The position numbers were made by a program, and so were the translations under genes. 64,000 nt of DNA from Thioclava atlantica. Its GTDB lineage: Bacteria; Pseudomonadota; Alphaproteobacteria; Rhodobacterales; Rhodobacteraceae. Below the pieces are notes generated by a model. The model was not told the DNA's origin and made no database searches. It was given only the letters and a program-made list of their open reading frames with translations. How positions within the stretch are numbered: position 1 is the first letter of the stretch; every line of letters starts with the position of its first letter. The stretch covers positions 171,162 to 235,161 of the forward strand of contig NZ_AQRC01000006.1 of the NCBI RefSeq assembly GCF_000737065.1, read 5' to 3'. Below, one piece after another: positions 8,459 to 18,100 of this stretch.

Positions 8459-10045
8459 ATGGCGAATCCGTGGCTCGAAGCGGCGTTGATCGCGCTCACC
8501 TCGGTCGTCGCGGCGATCGTGGGATTGCTCGTCATCTGGTTCGCGATCGGGCGACGCCGGGCGCACCAGCTCGACAGGGGCGAGGCGGCGGCGCTGGAAG
8601 AGACGGTGTACCTGTTCGAGGATCAGACGCTGGTGGACGCGACGGCCCCGGCGCGCCAGCTGCTCGAGGCGACCCCGATGGGGCAGAGCGACTGGGCGCG
8701 GCTCTCGGCTTTCGTCGCGCCGCGCTTCACGAATTTCGCCGAGCGGATCGCGATGCTCGCGCAAAACGGCCGGATCGAGATGACCGAGACCGTGGACGGG
8801 CTCGGGGAGGGACGTTTGCGCCTCATCGCAGAGGATGTCGGCGGGCTGGCGCGCATCACTCTCGTCGATCCGCAGGCGGAGGGGCGCGGTGTACGCGTCG
8901 ACGGGCTGTCACAACGCGCGCTCGAGGATGAACTGGAACTGATGCGGGTCACGCTCGACCGCTCGCCGGTGCTGATCTGGCGCAGCGATCCCTCGGGGTC
9001 GATCAGCTGGGCGAACCGGGCCTATCTGGTGAAATCGGGGGCGTTCGACGCGAATGAGGACGGCTTCGCCTGGCCCCTGCCATGCCTCTTTCAATGTCCA
9101 AAAGACATGGGAACGGGCCCGCACCGGCTTCAGCAGGCCGGGATGACGGGGGATGCGGGCTGGTATGAATGCCACTCGCTGCCCGTGAAGGGCGGCGCGC
9201 TCCATTTCGCGATCCCCGCAGATGCCACGGTGCGCGCGGAAAAGGCCCTGCGCGATTTCGTGCAGACCCTGACCAAGACTTTCGCCGACCTGCCGATCGG
9301 CCTGGCGATCTTCGACCGGGACCGGCAGTTGCGGCTCTTCAATCCCGCGCTGATCGACCTTCTGCAGCTCGGCCCCGAATTTCTCTCCGCGCGGCCCACG
9401 CTCTATGCCTTTCTCGACCGTCTGCGCGAAACCCGGATGATGCCCGAGCCGAAGGATTACCGCAGCTGGCGGCTTCGGATGACGGAGCTCGAGCAGGCCG
9501 CCGCCTCGGGCTTTCATGCCGAGACCTGGAACCTGTCGGGCGGGCAGACCTATCGCGTGACCGGGCGTCCGCATCCCGACGGCGCGGTGGCGTTCCTGTT
9601 CGAGGATATCTCGGCCGAAACGTCTCTGACCCGGCGCTTTCGCGGCGAGATCGAGATGGGGCAGGAGGTTCTCGACCAGATCGACGACGCGATCGCGGTA
9701 TTCCACCCTTCGGGGGAGTTGGCGATGGCGAACGCGGGCTATTGCGCGCTCTGGGGCGTGGAGCCCGAAACGACGCTGGGCCGGGTGACGCTGCGCGACG
9801 CGGTCGCTCAGTGGCGGGCTCAGGCAGAGCCGAGCGTGGTCTGGGACCGGCTGCACGCTCTCACCCAGCAGATCGGGACGCGCGCCGCGCTCGACGCCGA
9901 GATCGTGCTGCGCGACGGTCGCTCGCTGCGTTGCCGGCTCTCGACGCTTACGGGCGGGGCCTTCCTTCTGCGCTTCTCCGCGCCGGCGCTGCCGCAGGGT
10001 CAGAAGGGCGTCCGCGACGGCAAGAGCCTCATTCCCTCCGGCTAA
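8459..10045 (+). CDS. Membrane-anchored PAS-domain protein without a kinase domain
   Basis: A 528-residue protein with one N-terminal membrane segment (about residues 8-33, LIALTSVVAAIVGLLVIWFAIG) and several PAS-like blocks: near 158-185 (VTLDRSPVLIWRSDPSG), 265-300 (ADLPIGLAIFDRDRQLRLFN) and 402-440 (DDAIAVFHPSGELAMANAGY). The protein ends after the last PAS, with no H-box or ATP-binding motif, so it looks like a degenerate sensor kinase. Cofactor and partner are unknown. The ATG at 8459 is chosen (GAGAGG 8 bases before) over a TTG at 8453. It lies between regB and tsaE. A CtrA box upstream suggests cell-cycle or motility-linked expression. Confidence 0.75.
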   Translation: MANPWLEAALIALTSVVAAIVGLLVIWFAIGRRRAHQLDRGEAAALEETVYLFEDQTLVDATAPARQLLEATPMGQSDWARLSAFVAPRFTNFAERIAMLAQNGRIEMTETVDGLGEGRLRLIAEDVGGLARITLVDPQAEGRGVRVDGLSQRALEDELELMRVTLDRSPVLIWRSDPSGSISWANRAYLVKSGAFDANEDGFAWPLPCLFQCPKDMGTGPHRLQQAGMTGDAGWYECHSLPVKGGALHFAIPADATVRAEKALRDFVQTLTKTFADLPIGLAIFDRDRQLRLFNPALIDLLQLGPEFLSARPTLYAFLDRLRETRMMPEPKDYRSWRLRMTELEQAAASGFHAETWNLSGGQTYRVTGRPHPDGAVAFLFEDISAETSLTRRFRGEIEMGQEVLDQIDDAIAVFHPSGELAMANAGYCALWGVEPETTLGRVTLRDAVAQWRAQAEPSVVWDRLHALTQQIGTRAALDAEIVLRDGRSLRCRLSTLTGGAFLLRFSAPALPQGQKGVRDGKSLIPSG

Positions 10046-10084
10046 GCGCTTGCAGCGCCCGCAGGGCAGGGTAAAACTTGCCCC

Positions 10085-10555
10085 ATGCCCGCGCGTCCTC
10101 CCTGCCTCGACCTGTCCGATCCGGATGCCACGACCCGCCTCGGCGCGCTGTTCGCGCGCCATGCCGGGCCGGGTGACGTCATCCTGCTCGAAGGGCCGAT
10201 CGGCGCGGGCAAGACCCATTTCGCCCGGGCGCTGATCCAGGCGCGGCTGGGCCGTGCCGAAGACGTCCCCTCGCCGACCTTCACCCTGGTGCAGACCTAC
10301 GAGGCCGATTGCGAGATCTGGCATGCCGATCTCTATCGTCTCACCCATCCCGACGAGGTGCTCGAGCTCGGTCTCGATCACGCCTTCGACACCGCGATCT
10401 GCCTGATCGAATGGCCCGACCGGCTCGGCTCGGCGGTGCCCGACGGCGCGCTCCGGCTGCGGTTTTTCCAAACCGAAGACGGGGCCGCGCGGCGGGTCTG
10501 TTTCGAGACCCTGACCCCATTGGCGGAGGCGGTGCTGGAGACGTGGAATGGCTGA
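10085..10555 (+). CDS. tsaE: tRNA threonylcarbamoyladenosine biosynthesis ATPase TsaE
   Basis: A 156-residue P-loop ATPase that works with TsaB and TsaD to make the universal t6A37 modification of ANN-decoding tRNAs. The Walker A motif LEGPIGAGKTHFAR is at residues 35-48. The family motifs SPTFTLVQTYE and HADLYRL follow, and LIEWPDRLG is near residue 115. Length is typical. It is the first gene of a tight run: it overlaps amgK by 8 bases. In other alphaproteobacteria tsaE is also fused to or next to an aminoglycoside-phosphotransferase-like gene, as here. Confidence 0.95.
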   Translation: MPARPPCLDLSDPDATTRLGALFARHAGPGDVILLEGPIGAGKTHFARALIQARLGRAEDVPSPTFTLVQTYEADCEIWHADLYRLTHPDEVLELGLDHAFDTAICLIEWPDRLGSAVPDGALRLRFFQTEDGAARRVCFETLTPLAEAVLETWNG

Positions 10556-11534
10556 TCGCGCCGAAATAGAGACGTTTCTCGCCTCATCGGGCTGGGCCGG
10601 CGCCGCGCGGGCGCCGTTGGCCGGGGACGCCTCGTCGCGCAGCTATGACCGGCTTTCGCGCGGCACGGCGCGCGCGGTGCTGATGAAGGCGCCGCCCGGG
10701 ACCGAGATCGCCCGCTTCGTCCGGATCGGGGCGTGGCTGGCCGAGGCGGGCTATTCGTCCCCGGCCATTCTCGCGCGCGACGATGACAAGGGGCTCCTGC
10801 TGCTCGAGGATTTCGGCGATGCGCTGATGGCGCGCCGGCTCGAGACCCATCCCGAGGACGAAGCCGGCCTTTATGCCGCGATCACCGAATTTCTCGCCGA
10901 TCTGCACCGCCACACGCCGCCCGCCGATCTGTCCCGGCTCGATGGCGAGGGGCTCGCGGCGCTGCTCGATCTCGTGCCGGAGCACTATCCCCGCGCCGAT
11001 CGCGGCGCGGCCCGCGAGGTCGCGCAGCGGATCGCGGACACTTTCGAGGCGCTCTCGCAAGAGCCCTTCGTGATGTGCCTGCGCGATTTCCATGCCGAGA
11101 ACATCATCCTGCTCGAGCGGCCCGGCCATGCCCGTCTGGGCCTGCTCGATTTCCAGGACGCGGTGCAGGCCCATCCCGCCTATGATCTCGTCTCGGCCTT
11201 GCAGGACGCGCGGCGCGACGTCTCGCCCGAGGTCGAGGCGCGCGAACTCGCCCGCTATGCCGCGCTCTGCGGGATCGACGCGGACCGATTCTCGGCCATC
11301 TATGCCCTGATCGGGGTGCAACGCGCGCTGCGCATCATGGGGATCTTCGCGAAACTCGCCCGCGTCGATCGCAAACCGCGCTATCTGGGGTTCATGCCGC
11401 GCGTCTGGGGCTATGTTGAGCGCAATCTTGCCCATCCCGAACTGGCCGGTCTCGCGCGATGCGTCGAGGCCGCCTATCCCGCCCCGACACCTGACCTGAT
11501 CGAGGAGCTTCGCCACGATGCCGACCGCACCTGA
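10548..11534 (+). CDS. amgK: Sugar kinase AmgK (N-acetylmuramate/N-acetylglucosamine anomeric kinase)
   Basis: A 328-residue protein of the aminoglycoside phosphotransferase fold. Visible are the N-lobe DASSRSYDRLSRG, VLMKAPPG, the hinge LLLLEDFGDALMARRL, the catalytic LRDFHAENIILLERPG and metal-binding LGLLDFQDA. With the MurU gene directly after it, this is the AmgK/MurU shortcut that phosphorylates recycled MurNAc at C1 and makes UDP-MurNAc, by-passing fosfomycin-sensitive MurA. The assignment rests on this pairing. It overlaps tsaE by 8 and murU by 17 bases. Codons 6-11 carry one copy of the dispersed near-palindrome described at 10562. Confidence 0.88.
   Translation: MADRAEIETFLASSGWAGAARAPLAGDASSRSYDRLSRGTARAVLMKAPPGTEIARFVRIGAWLAEAGYSSPAILARDDDKGLLLLEDFGDALMARRLETHPEDEAGLYAAITEFLADLHRHTPPADLSRLDGEGLAALLDLVPEHYPRADRGAAREVAQRIADTFEALSQEPFVMCLRDFHAENIILLERPGHARLGLLDFQDAVQAHPAYDLVSALQDARRDVSPEVEARELARYAALCGIDADRFSAIYALIGVQRALRIMGIFAKLARVDRKPRYLGFMPRVWGYVERNLAHPELAGLARCVEAAYPAPTPDLIEELRHDADRT
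10562..10578 (+). repeat. Dispersed near-palindromic motif, copy 1
   Basis: CGAAATAGAGACGTTTC inside the start of amgK; the Ile codon it forces is the rare ATA. Confidence 0.5.
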
Positions 11535-12204
11535 CGCCCTGATGCTTTTCGCCGCGGGGTTCGGCACGCGGATGGGAGCGCTGACCAAGGACCGGCCCAA
11601 GCCGCTGATCGAGGTCGCGGGTCGGCCGCTGATCGACCATGCGCTGAACCTCGCCCGTGCGGGCGGGGCGCGCCGGATCGTGGCGAATGTCCATTACCAC
11701 GCCGATCAGGTGATCGCGCATCTGGCGCAGGAGGAGGTCGCGATCTCGGACGAGCGCGGCGCGCTCCTCGAGACCGGAGGCGGGTTGCGCGCCGCGTTGC
11801 CGATGCTCGGACCGGGACCGGTGATGACCCTCAATACCGATGCGATCTGGCGCGGACCCAACGCGGTGGAGCGTCTGCGCGCGGCCTGGGAACCCGGCCG
11901 GATGGGTGCGCTCCTGATGCTCGTGGCGCCCGAAAAGGCGCTCGGGCATGCAGGGCAGGGCGATTTCACCCTCGATCCCGAGGGGCGCCTGATCCGGGGT
12001 CCGGGCTATGTCTATACCGGCGCGCAGATCATCGATCCGGCCGGAATAGAGACGATCGAGGAGGATTTCTTCTCGCTCAACCGGCTGTGGGACCGGATGA
12101 TCTCGGAAGGGCGCCTGTTCGGGATCGTGCATGAGGGCCACTGGTGCGATGTCGGGCGCCCCGAGTCGATTCCGCTGGCCGAGGGGTTGCTCGATGAGCG
12201 TTGA
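11518..12204 (+). CDS. murU: N-acetylmuramate alpha-1-phosphate uridylyltransferase MurU
   Basis: A 228-residue nucleotidyltransferase. The N-terminus LMLFAAGFGTRMGALTKDRPKPLIEVAGRPL is the NTP-transferase signature with the nucleotide-binding GxGTRM and the Lys of RPKPL; NTDAIW is the metal-binding Asp motif. It transfers UMP to MurNAc-1-phosphate made by AmgK, feeding recycled wall sugar back to UDP-MurNAc. Length and neighbour support MurU over RmlA/GlmU-like enzymes. It overlaps amgK (17 bases) and addB (11 bases), so all five genes from tsaE to addA are probably one transcript. Confidence 0.9.
   Translation: MPTAPDALMLFAAGFGTRMGALTKDRPKPLIEVAGRPLIDHALNLARAGGARRIVANVHYHADQVIAHLAQEEVAISDERGALLETGGGLRAALPMLGPGPVMTLNTDAIWRGPNAVERLRAAWEPGRMGALLMLVAPEKALGHAGQGDFTLDPEGRLIRGPGYVYTGAQIIDPAGIETIEEDFFSLNRLWDRMISEGRLFGIVHEGHWCDVGRPESIPLAEGLLDER
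12042..12058 (+). repeat. Dispersed near-palindromic motif, copy 2
   Basis: CGGAATAGAGACGATCG inside murU (Gly-Ile-Glu-Thr-Ile, with rare ATA). The right half is degenerate. Confidence 0.4.
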
Positions 12205-15151
12205 TCCCGCCTCGGTCTACGCCCTGCCGCCCGGCGTGGATTTCCCGCGCGAGCTGGTTGCGGGTCTGATCGAGCGGTTCGCGCATGAGCCGCCCGAGGC
12301 CATGGCGCGGCTGAGGCTTTACCTCAACTCGTCCCGGATGCGGCGGCGGGTGCGCGAGGCGTTCCTGGACAATGGCGCGCGCTACCTGCCGCGGCTTCTG
12401 CTGATCAGCGATCTCGGCGCCGACCCGCTCGCGGGGCTGCCGATGCCGGTCCCGGCGCTGCGGCGCAAGCTCGAGCTGACCCGTCTGGTCGAGCATCTCA
12501 CCCGCGCCCTGCCCGAATTCGAGGCCGGATCGAGCCATTTCGCGCTGGCCGAGAGCCTGATGACGCTGATGGCCGAGATGCAGAGCGAAGGCGCGCATCT
12601 CGACGATCTCGACCGGCTCGAGATCGCCGAGACCCATGCGCGGCACTGGCAGGAGAGCTTGACCTTCATTCGCATCATCGCGCGCTATTTCGAAACCGAT
12701 GCCGGGCTCGACAAGGAGGCCCGCCAGCGCCGTGTCGTCGAGGCGCTGATCGAGACATGGGAGACCGAGCCGCCCGCCGATCCGGTGATCGTGGCGGGCT
12801 CGACCGGGTCGCACGGGGCGACGGCCTTGTTCATGCGGGCGGTGGCGCGGCTGTCGAACGGGGCGATCGTGCTGCCGGGCTTCGACCGCGACATGAGCGA
12901 TGCGGCCTGGAACAGTCTCTATTCCGGCCGATATCCGATCGAGGACCACCCGCAATTCCGCTATCGCGCGCTGCTCGACAAGCTGGAAATGAAACCCGCT
13001 TCGGTGCGGCCCTGGCGCGATGTCGCCCCGCCCGATCCCGAGCGCAACCGCCTGGTCTCGCTCGCGCTGCGGCCCGCCCCCGTCACCGATCAATGGCGGC
13101 GCGAGGGGGGGAGCCTCGGCGATCTGCGCAAGGCCGTGGCCGGGATCACGCTGATCGAGGCCCGCGATCCGCGCGAGGAGGCGCTTGCCATCGCGCTCGC
13201 CCTGCGCGAGGCGGCCGAACGGCAGATCCGGGCGGCGCTGATCACGCCGGATCGTCTGCTCGCGCGGCGGGTGACGGCGGCGCTCGACCGCTGGGGGATC
13301 GTTCCCGATGACAGCGCGGGCGAGCCGCTGCAACAGACCGCGACGGGGCGTCTTCTGCGCCATGTCGCCGACCTCTCGGACCGACCGGTGCCGATTTCCG
13401 AACTGATGGTGCTGCTCAAGCATCCGCTCGCCGCGACCGGGGCGGGCGGCGAGGCGCGCGGTCGTCACCTTCTCAATACCCGCGAGCTGGAACTGCATCT
13501 GCGGCGCAAGGGCCCGGCCTTTCCCGATGCCGCGGCGCTTGACGCCTGGGCGCAACACCGGCCTGACGAACGGGCGGGGTGGGCGGCCTGGCTCGGTGCG
13601 CTGCTCGACGCGCTCGCGACACCGCTGCCCGACAGCCTGCCCGAGCGGGTCGCGGCGCATCTGTCGCTTTGCGAACGACTCGCGGCGGGGCCGGGCGGAA
13701 CCGCGGATCAAAGCACGCTCTGGACCGGCACCGGCGGGCGCGAGGCGTTGCGCCTGATGAGCGATCTTCGCGAAGAGGCCGACCATGCCGGCGCGGTCAC
13801 CGCCGGGGATTACGCCGATCTGGTCAATCGCCACCTGCAGGCGGGCATGGTGCGCCAGACCGTCGCCGCCCATCCGCTGATCGCGATCTGGGGCACGCTC
13901 GAGGCGCGCGCGCAGGGCGCGGAGCTGGTGATCTGCGGCGGCCTGAACGAGGGAAGCTGGCCCGAAGGCCCCGCACCCGATCCGTGGTTCAGCCGCCAGA
14001 TGCGGCTCGATGCGGGTCTGTTGCTGCCCGAAAGGCAGATCGGGCTTTCGGCGCATGACTTCCAGATGGCGGTGGCGGCGCCCGAAGTGATCCTCAGCCG
14101 CGCCGCCCGCGATGCCGAGGCGCAGACGATCCCCTCGCGCTGGCTCAACCGGCTCATGAACCTCGTGAAGGGGCTTCCGGGGCAGGGGGGCGAGGCGGCG
14201 CTGGCCGAGATGCAGGCGCGCGGCCGGCAGTGGATCGACATGGCCGCGGTGCTCGAGACGCCCAGGATCGACCTGCCCGCCGCGCAGCGACCGTCGCCGC
14301 GCCCGCCGCTCGCCGCGCGGCCGCGCGAATTGCCGGTTACCGCGATCCAGACCCTGATCCGCGATCCTTACGCGGTCTATGCGCGCCGGATCTTGCGGCT
14401 CTATCCGCTCGACCCGCTGCATCCCGAGCCCGATCCCGCGCAGCGCGGGCAGGTTCTGCATGCGATCGTCGAACGTTTCGTGAAGGAATACCCCGAAGGT
14501 GAGACGCTTGAGGCTGCCCAGGCGCGGCTGCTCGGCGTGGCCCAGGAGGTGCTCGAGGCCGAGATCCCCTGGCCCAGCACGCGCGCGATCTGGCTGGCCC
14601 GGATCCGCGGGATCGCCGCGAAATTCTGCGCCGACGAGGCCACGCGCCGGGCGCAGGGCGCGCCGGCCGTCATCGAGAAAAAAGGCTCTGTTTCACTGAA
14701 AACCGTGGAATTCACCCTCTCGGCCAAGCCCGACCGGATCGACATTTTGCACGACGGGCGGGCGCAGATCTTCGATTACAAGTCGGGCAGCCCGCCCAGC
14801 GAACCCGAGATCCTGTCCTTCGACAAGCAGATGCTGCTCGAGGCCGAGATGGTCGCGCGCGGCGCTTTCGAGGCGATCGGTCCGCGCGAGGTCGCCGCGA
14901 TGACCTATATCCGGCTCGGCGGCGAGGGCGAGACGCGCGATGTGAAGGGCAAGTCGAAGGATCGCGAAGAGACCCCCGCCGAAAGCTGGGCCAAGCTCGA
15001 ACGGCTGATCGCCCGATATCTGCGCCCCGATCAGGGCTTCACCGCCCGCCGGGCGATGCAGAAGGCGCGTGCGCGCAGCGATTACGACCAGCTCGCGCGG
15101 TTCGGCGAATGGGACATCACCGACCCTGCCTGCCCGGAGGACCTCGAATGA
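12194..15151 (+). CDS. addB: Double-strand break repair helicase-nuclease subunit AddB
   Basis: A 985-residue protein of the alphaproteobacterial AddB type, which with AddA resects double-strand DNA ends and loads RecA. The C-terminal nuclease domain is visible: GQVLHAIVERFVKEYP, then PDRIDILHDGRAQIFDYKSG (Asp and DYK of the PD-(D/E)xK motif) followed by SFDKQMLLEAEMVARG. I do not see the four-cysteine iron-sulfur cluster of Bacillus AddB. The start at 12194 (MSVDPASVYALPPG) overlaps the murU end; the frame is open further upstream but only inside murU. The stop overlaps addA in ATGA. Confidence 0.92.
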   Translation: MSVDPASVYALPPGVDFPRELVAGLIERFAHEPPEAMARLRLYLNSSRMRRRVREAFLDNGARYLPRLLLISDLGADPLAGLPMPVPALRRKLELTRLVEHLTRALPEFEAGSSHFALAESLMTLMAEMQSEGAHLDDLDRLEIAETHARHWQESLTFIRIIARYFETDAGLDKEARQRRVVEALIETWETEPPADPVIVAGSTGSHGATALFMRAVARLSNGAIVLPGFDRDMSDAAWNSLYSGRYPIEDHPQFRYRALLDKLEMKPASVRPWRDVAPPDPERNRLVSLALRPAPVTDQWRREGGSLGDLRKAVAGITLIEARDPREEALAIALALREAAERQIRAALITPDRLLARRVTAALDRWGIVPDDSAGEPLQQTATGRLLRHVADLSDRPVPISELMVLLKHPLAATGAGGEARGRHLLNTRELELHLRRKGPAFPDAAALDAWAQHRPDERAGWAAWLGALLDALATPLPDSLPERVAAHLSLCERLAAGPGGTADQSTLWTGTGGREALRLMSDLREEADHAGAVTAGDYADLVNRHLQAGMVRQTVAAHPLIAIWGTLEARAQGAELVICGGLNEGSWPEGPAPDPWFSRQMRLDAGLLLPERQIGLSAHDFQMAVAAPEVILSRAARDAEAQTIPSRWLNRLMNLVKGLPGQGGEAALAEMQARGRQWIDMAAVLETPRIDLPAAQRPSPRPPLAARPRELPVTAIQTLIRDPYAVYARRILRLYPLDPLHPEPDPAQRGQVLHAIVERFVKEYPEGETLEAAQARLLGVAQEVLEAEIPWPSTRAIWLARIRGIAAKFCADEATRRAQGAPAVIEKKGSVSLKTVEFTLSAKPDRIDILHDGRAQIFDYKSGSPPSEPEILSFDKQMLLEAEMVARGAFEAIGPREVAAMTYIRLGGEGETRDVKGKSKDREETPAESWAKLERLIARYLRPDQGFTARRAMQKARARSDYDQLARFGEWDITDPACPEDLE
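14678..14695 (-). repeat. Dispersed near-palindromic motif, copy 3
   Basis: Minus-strand TGAAACAGAGCCTTTTTT inside addB; on the coding strand it uses TCT, GTT and TCA, unlike the neighbouring codons. Confidence 0.5.
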
Positions 15152-18100
15152 CGGCTGATCTTGCAAGTCAAAGGCAGATCCGCGCCTCGGAACCGCATGA
15201 CTCGGTCTGGCTCGCGGCGAATGCGGGCTCGGGCAAGACCAAGGTGCTCACCGACCGGGTGGCGCGCATGCTGCTCGAGGGGACCGAGCCGCATCGCATC
15301 CTGTGTCTGACCTATACCAAGGCCGCCGCCGCCGAGATGCAGAACCGGTTGCTCGCGCTGCTGGGCGGCTGGGCGATGATGGAGGAAGACGCGTTGCGCG
15401 CGCGGCTCGATGCGCTCGGGGCGCCCGGTCCGCTTTCCGACGAGCAACTGGCCGAGGCGCGGCGGCTCTTCGCGAAGGCGATCGAGACGCCGGGCGGGCT
15501 GAAGATCCAGACGATCCACGCGTTTTGCGCGGCGCTCCTGCGGCGCTTCCCGCTCGAGGCGCGGGTGCCGCATGGCTTCACCGAGATGGATGATCGCGCG
15601 GGCGAACTGATGCGCGAGGAGATCCTCGAGGAGATGGCCGACGGGCCGGACCGCGCCACGCTCGACGCACTGCTCGGGGTCTATTCCGGTGAGGATCTGG
15701 GCGCGATTTGTGCCGAAATCAGCCGGAATAGAGACGGTTTCGCAGGCAATCTCTGCTTCGACGACCTGCTCGTGGCCTATGGGCTTCCCTCCGGCTTTGA
15801 CGACGCCCGCCTTTTGGCCGAGGCGTTCCGGCCGGGCGATCTGGCGTTGATGCGCGAACTTGCGCCGCTTTGCCTGGCGAGCGGTGCCAATGACAAGAAA
15901 CTCGGTGCGGTTCTCGGGGCCATCACCGAACTCGATCTGGCGGCGATGCGGGCGCTCGAAGAGGTGCTGTGCGTCAAGAAACCGAAGGAGGGCCCGCCCT
16001 ATCAGGCGAAGGGCGAGGCCGTCCTGACCCAGGGCTTGCGCAAGACGGCCGGGGCGGGGCTCGTCGAGGGGATCGCGGATCTCTCCGAGCGGATCGCCGC
16101 GGTCCGTCCCGACCGTCTCGCACTGATGGCCGCGAAGCGCACCCAGCTGCTGCATCGCTTCGCGCAGGCCTTCCTGCCGAGGCTCGATGCCTACAAGGCC
16201 GCGCGCGGCTGGCTCGATTTCGACGACCTGATCGACCGGGCGGCGGCGCTTCTGGAAGAGCCGTCGGTCGCGCAATGGGTCCTGTTCCGGCTCGATGGCG
16301 GGATCGACCACATCCTCGTCGACGAGGCGCAGGATACGAGCCCGCGGCAATGGCGGGTGATCGAGCGCATCGCGGAGGAATTCACCTCCGGGGAGGGCGC
16401 GCGCGAGGGGACGCGGACGCTTTTCGTCGTGGGGGATCGCAAGCAGTCGATCTATTCCTTCCAGGGGGCGGATCTGGCCCAGTTCGAGACTGTTCGGGCC
16501 CATTTCCGCGAAAAATTCGAGGGGATCGGGCGGGCATTGGTGCCGCTCGAGCTCGAACATTCGTTCCGCTCGGCCGCGGCCGTCCTGCGCGCGGTCGATC
16601 AGAGCTTCGCGCTAGGAGCCACCGAGGGCCTGGGCGGCGCGCCCACGCATATCGCCTTTCACGAAGCGCTTCCCGGCCGGGTCGATCTCTGGCCCCCGGT
16701 CGCGAAACCCGAGGCCGATCCCGATGGCGACTGGGAGGACCCGGTCGATCACATCAGCGAGGCCTCGGATATTTCGGTGCTCGCGCGCACCATCGCGGAC
16801 GAGATCAAGGCGATGGTCGCGCAAGGGGTGCAGATCCCCGATCACCGGGTCGAAGGGGGCGCACGTCCCGTCCACGAGGGGGATTTCCTGATCCTCGTGC
16901 GTCGCCGCTCGGATCTGTTTTCCGAGATCATCCGGGCCTGCAAGGCCGCCGGGCTCGCGGTTGCGGGTGCCGACCGGCTCAAGCTCGGGGCGGAACTGGC
17001 GGTGCGCGATATCCGCTCGCTTCTGGCCTTTCTCGCGACGCCAGAGGACGATCTCGCGCTCGCCGAGGCGCTGCGTTCGCCGCTTCTCGGCTGGTCCGAG
17101 GCCGAGCTTTACCGCCTCGCCCAGCCGCGCAAGGGCTTCCTCTGGGAGGCTCTGCGCCATTGCCCCGACCGGCCCGACACGCTCGCGATCCTGCATGATC
17201 TGCGCGACCACGCCGATTTTCTGCGCCCCTTTGAGCTGCTCGAGCGGCTTCTGACCCGGCATGGCGGGCGCGAGCGGCTTCTCGCGCGGCTGGGCGCGGA
17301 GGCCGAGGACGGGATCGACGAGCTGATCGCGCAGGCGCTTTCCTTCGAGCGCAACGAAGTGCCCAGCCTGACCGGCTTCCTCGGCTGGCTCGATGCCGAT
17401 GACGTGGAAGTGAAGCGCCAGCTCGAAGGCGGCGGCCGCGCGATCCGGGTGATGACGGTGCACGGGTCGAAAGGGCTCGAGGCGCCGATCGTGATCCTGC
17501 CCGATACGGCGAAGAAAAAAGACCCTCCACCGCCGAAATTGCTGCGTTTGGGCGATGGCACGGCGGCCTTCCGCCAGGCTTCGGCAGAGGCGCCGGCGGC
17601 GCAACGCGAGGCGGCGGAGGCCGAGACGGCTTCGCGCGAGGAAGAGGCGCTGCGGCTCCTCTATGTCGCGATGACGCGGGCCGAGAAATGGCTGATCGTG
17701 GCGGGGGCCGGGGAGGTCGGCACGGGCGACGAAACCTGGTATTCGAGGATGAAATCGGGGCTCGATCGGGCCGGAACAGAGACAGTTTCCGGTCATTCCG
17801 AGGCGCTGGGCGCACTCGGCGAGGTGCTGCGGCACGGAAATGGCGACTGGCCCGCCCCGTCGCATAGGGCCGCATCGGCCCCCGAGCGCGAAACCACCCC
17901 GCTGCCCGACTGGATCGGGCGTCACGCGCCGGTGCTGCCCGAACGTCTTGCGGTGCTCTCGCCCTCGGATCTCGGCGGAGCCAAGGCGCTGCCGGGCGAG
18001 GGGACCGAGCGTGACGAAGAGGCTGCGAAACGGCATGGGCGGAACCTGCACAAGCTGCTCGAACACCTCCCCGACCATCCCCGCGAGAGCTGGTCGGACC

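Noticed and set aside
12077..14461. A 794-codon open frame opposite murU/addB
   Set aside because: Antisense shadow of recognised genes, arginine-rich and without motifs or a ribosome-binding site.
17771..17792. LexA (SOS) box reading of the dispersed motif, because of its GAAC/GTTC-like parts near repair genes
   Set aside because: The alphaproteobacterial LexA box needs GTTC-N7-GTTC (or GAAC-N7-GAAC); the copies have opposite, not direct, half-sites and lie within genes.
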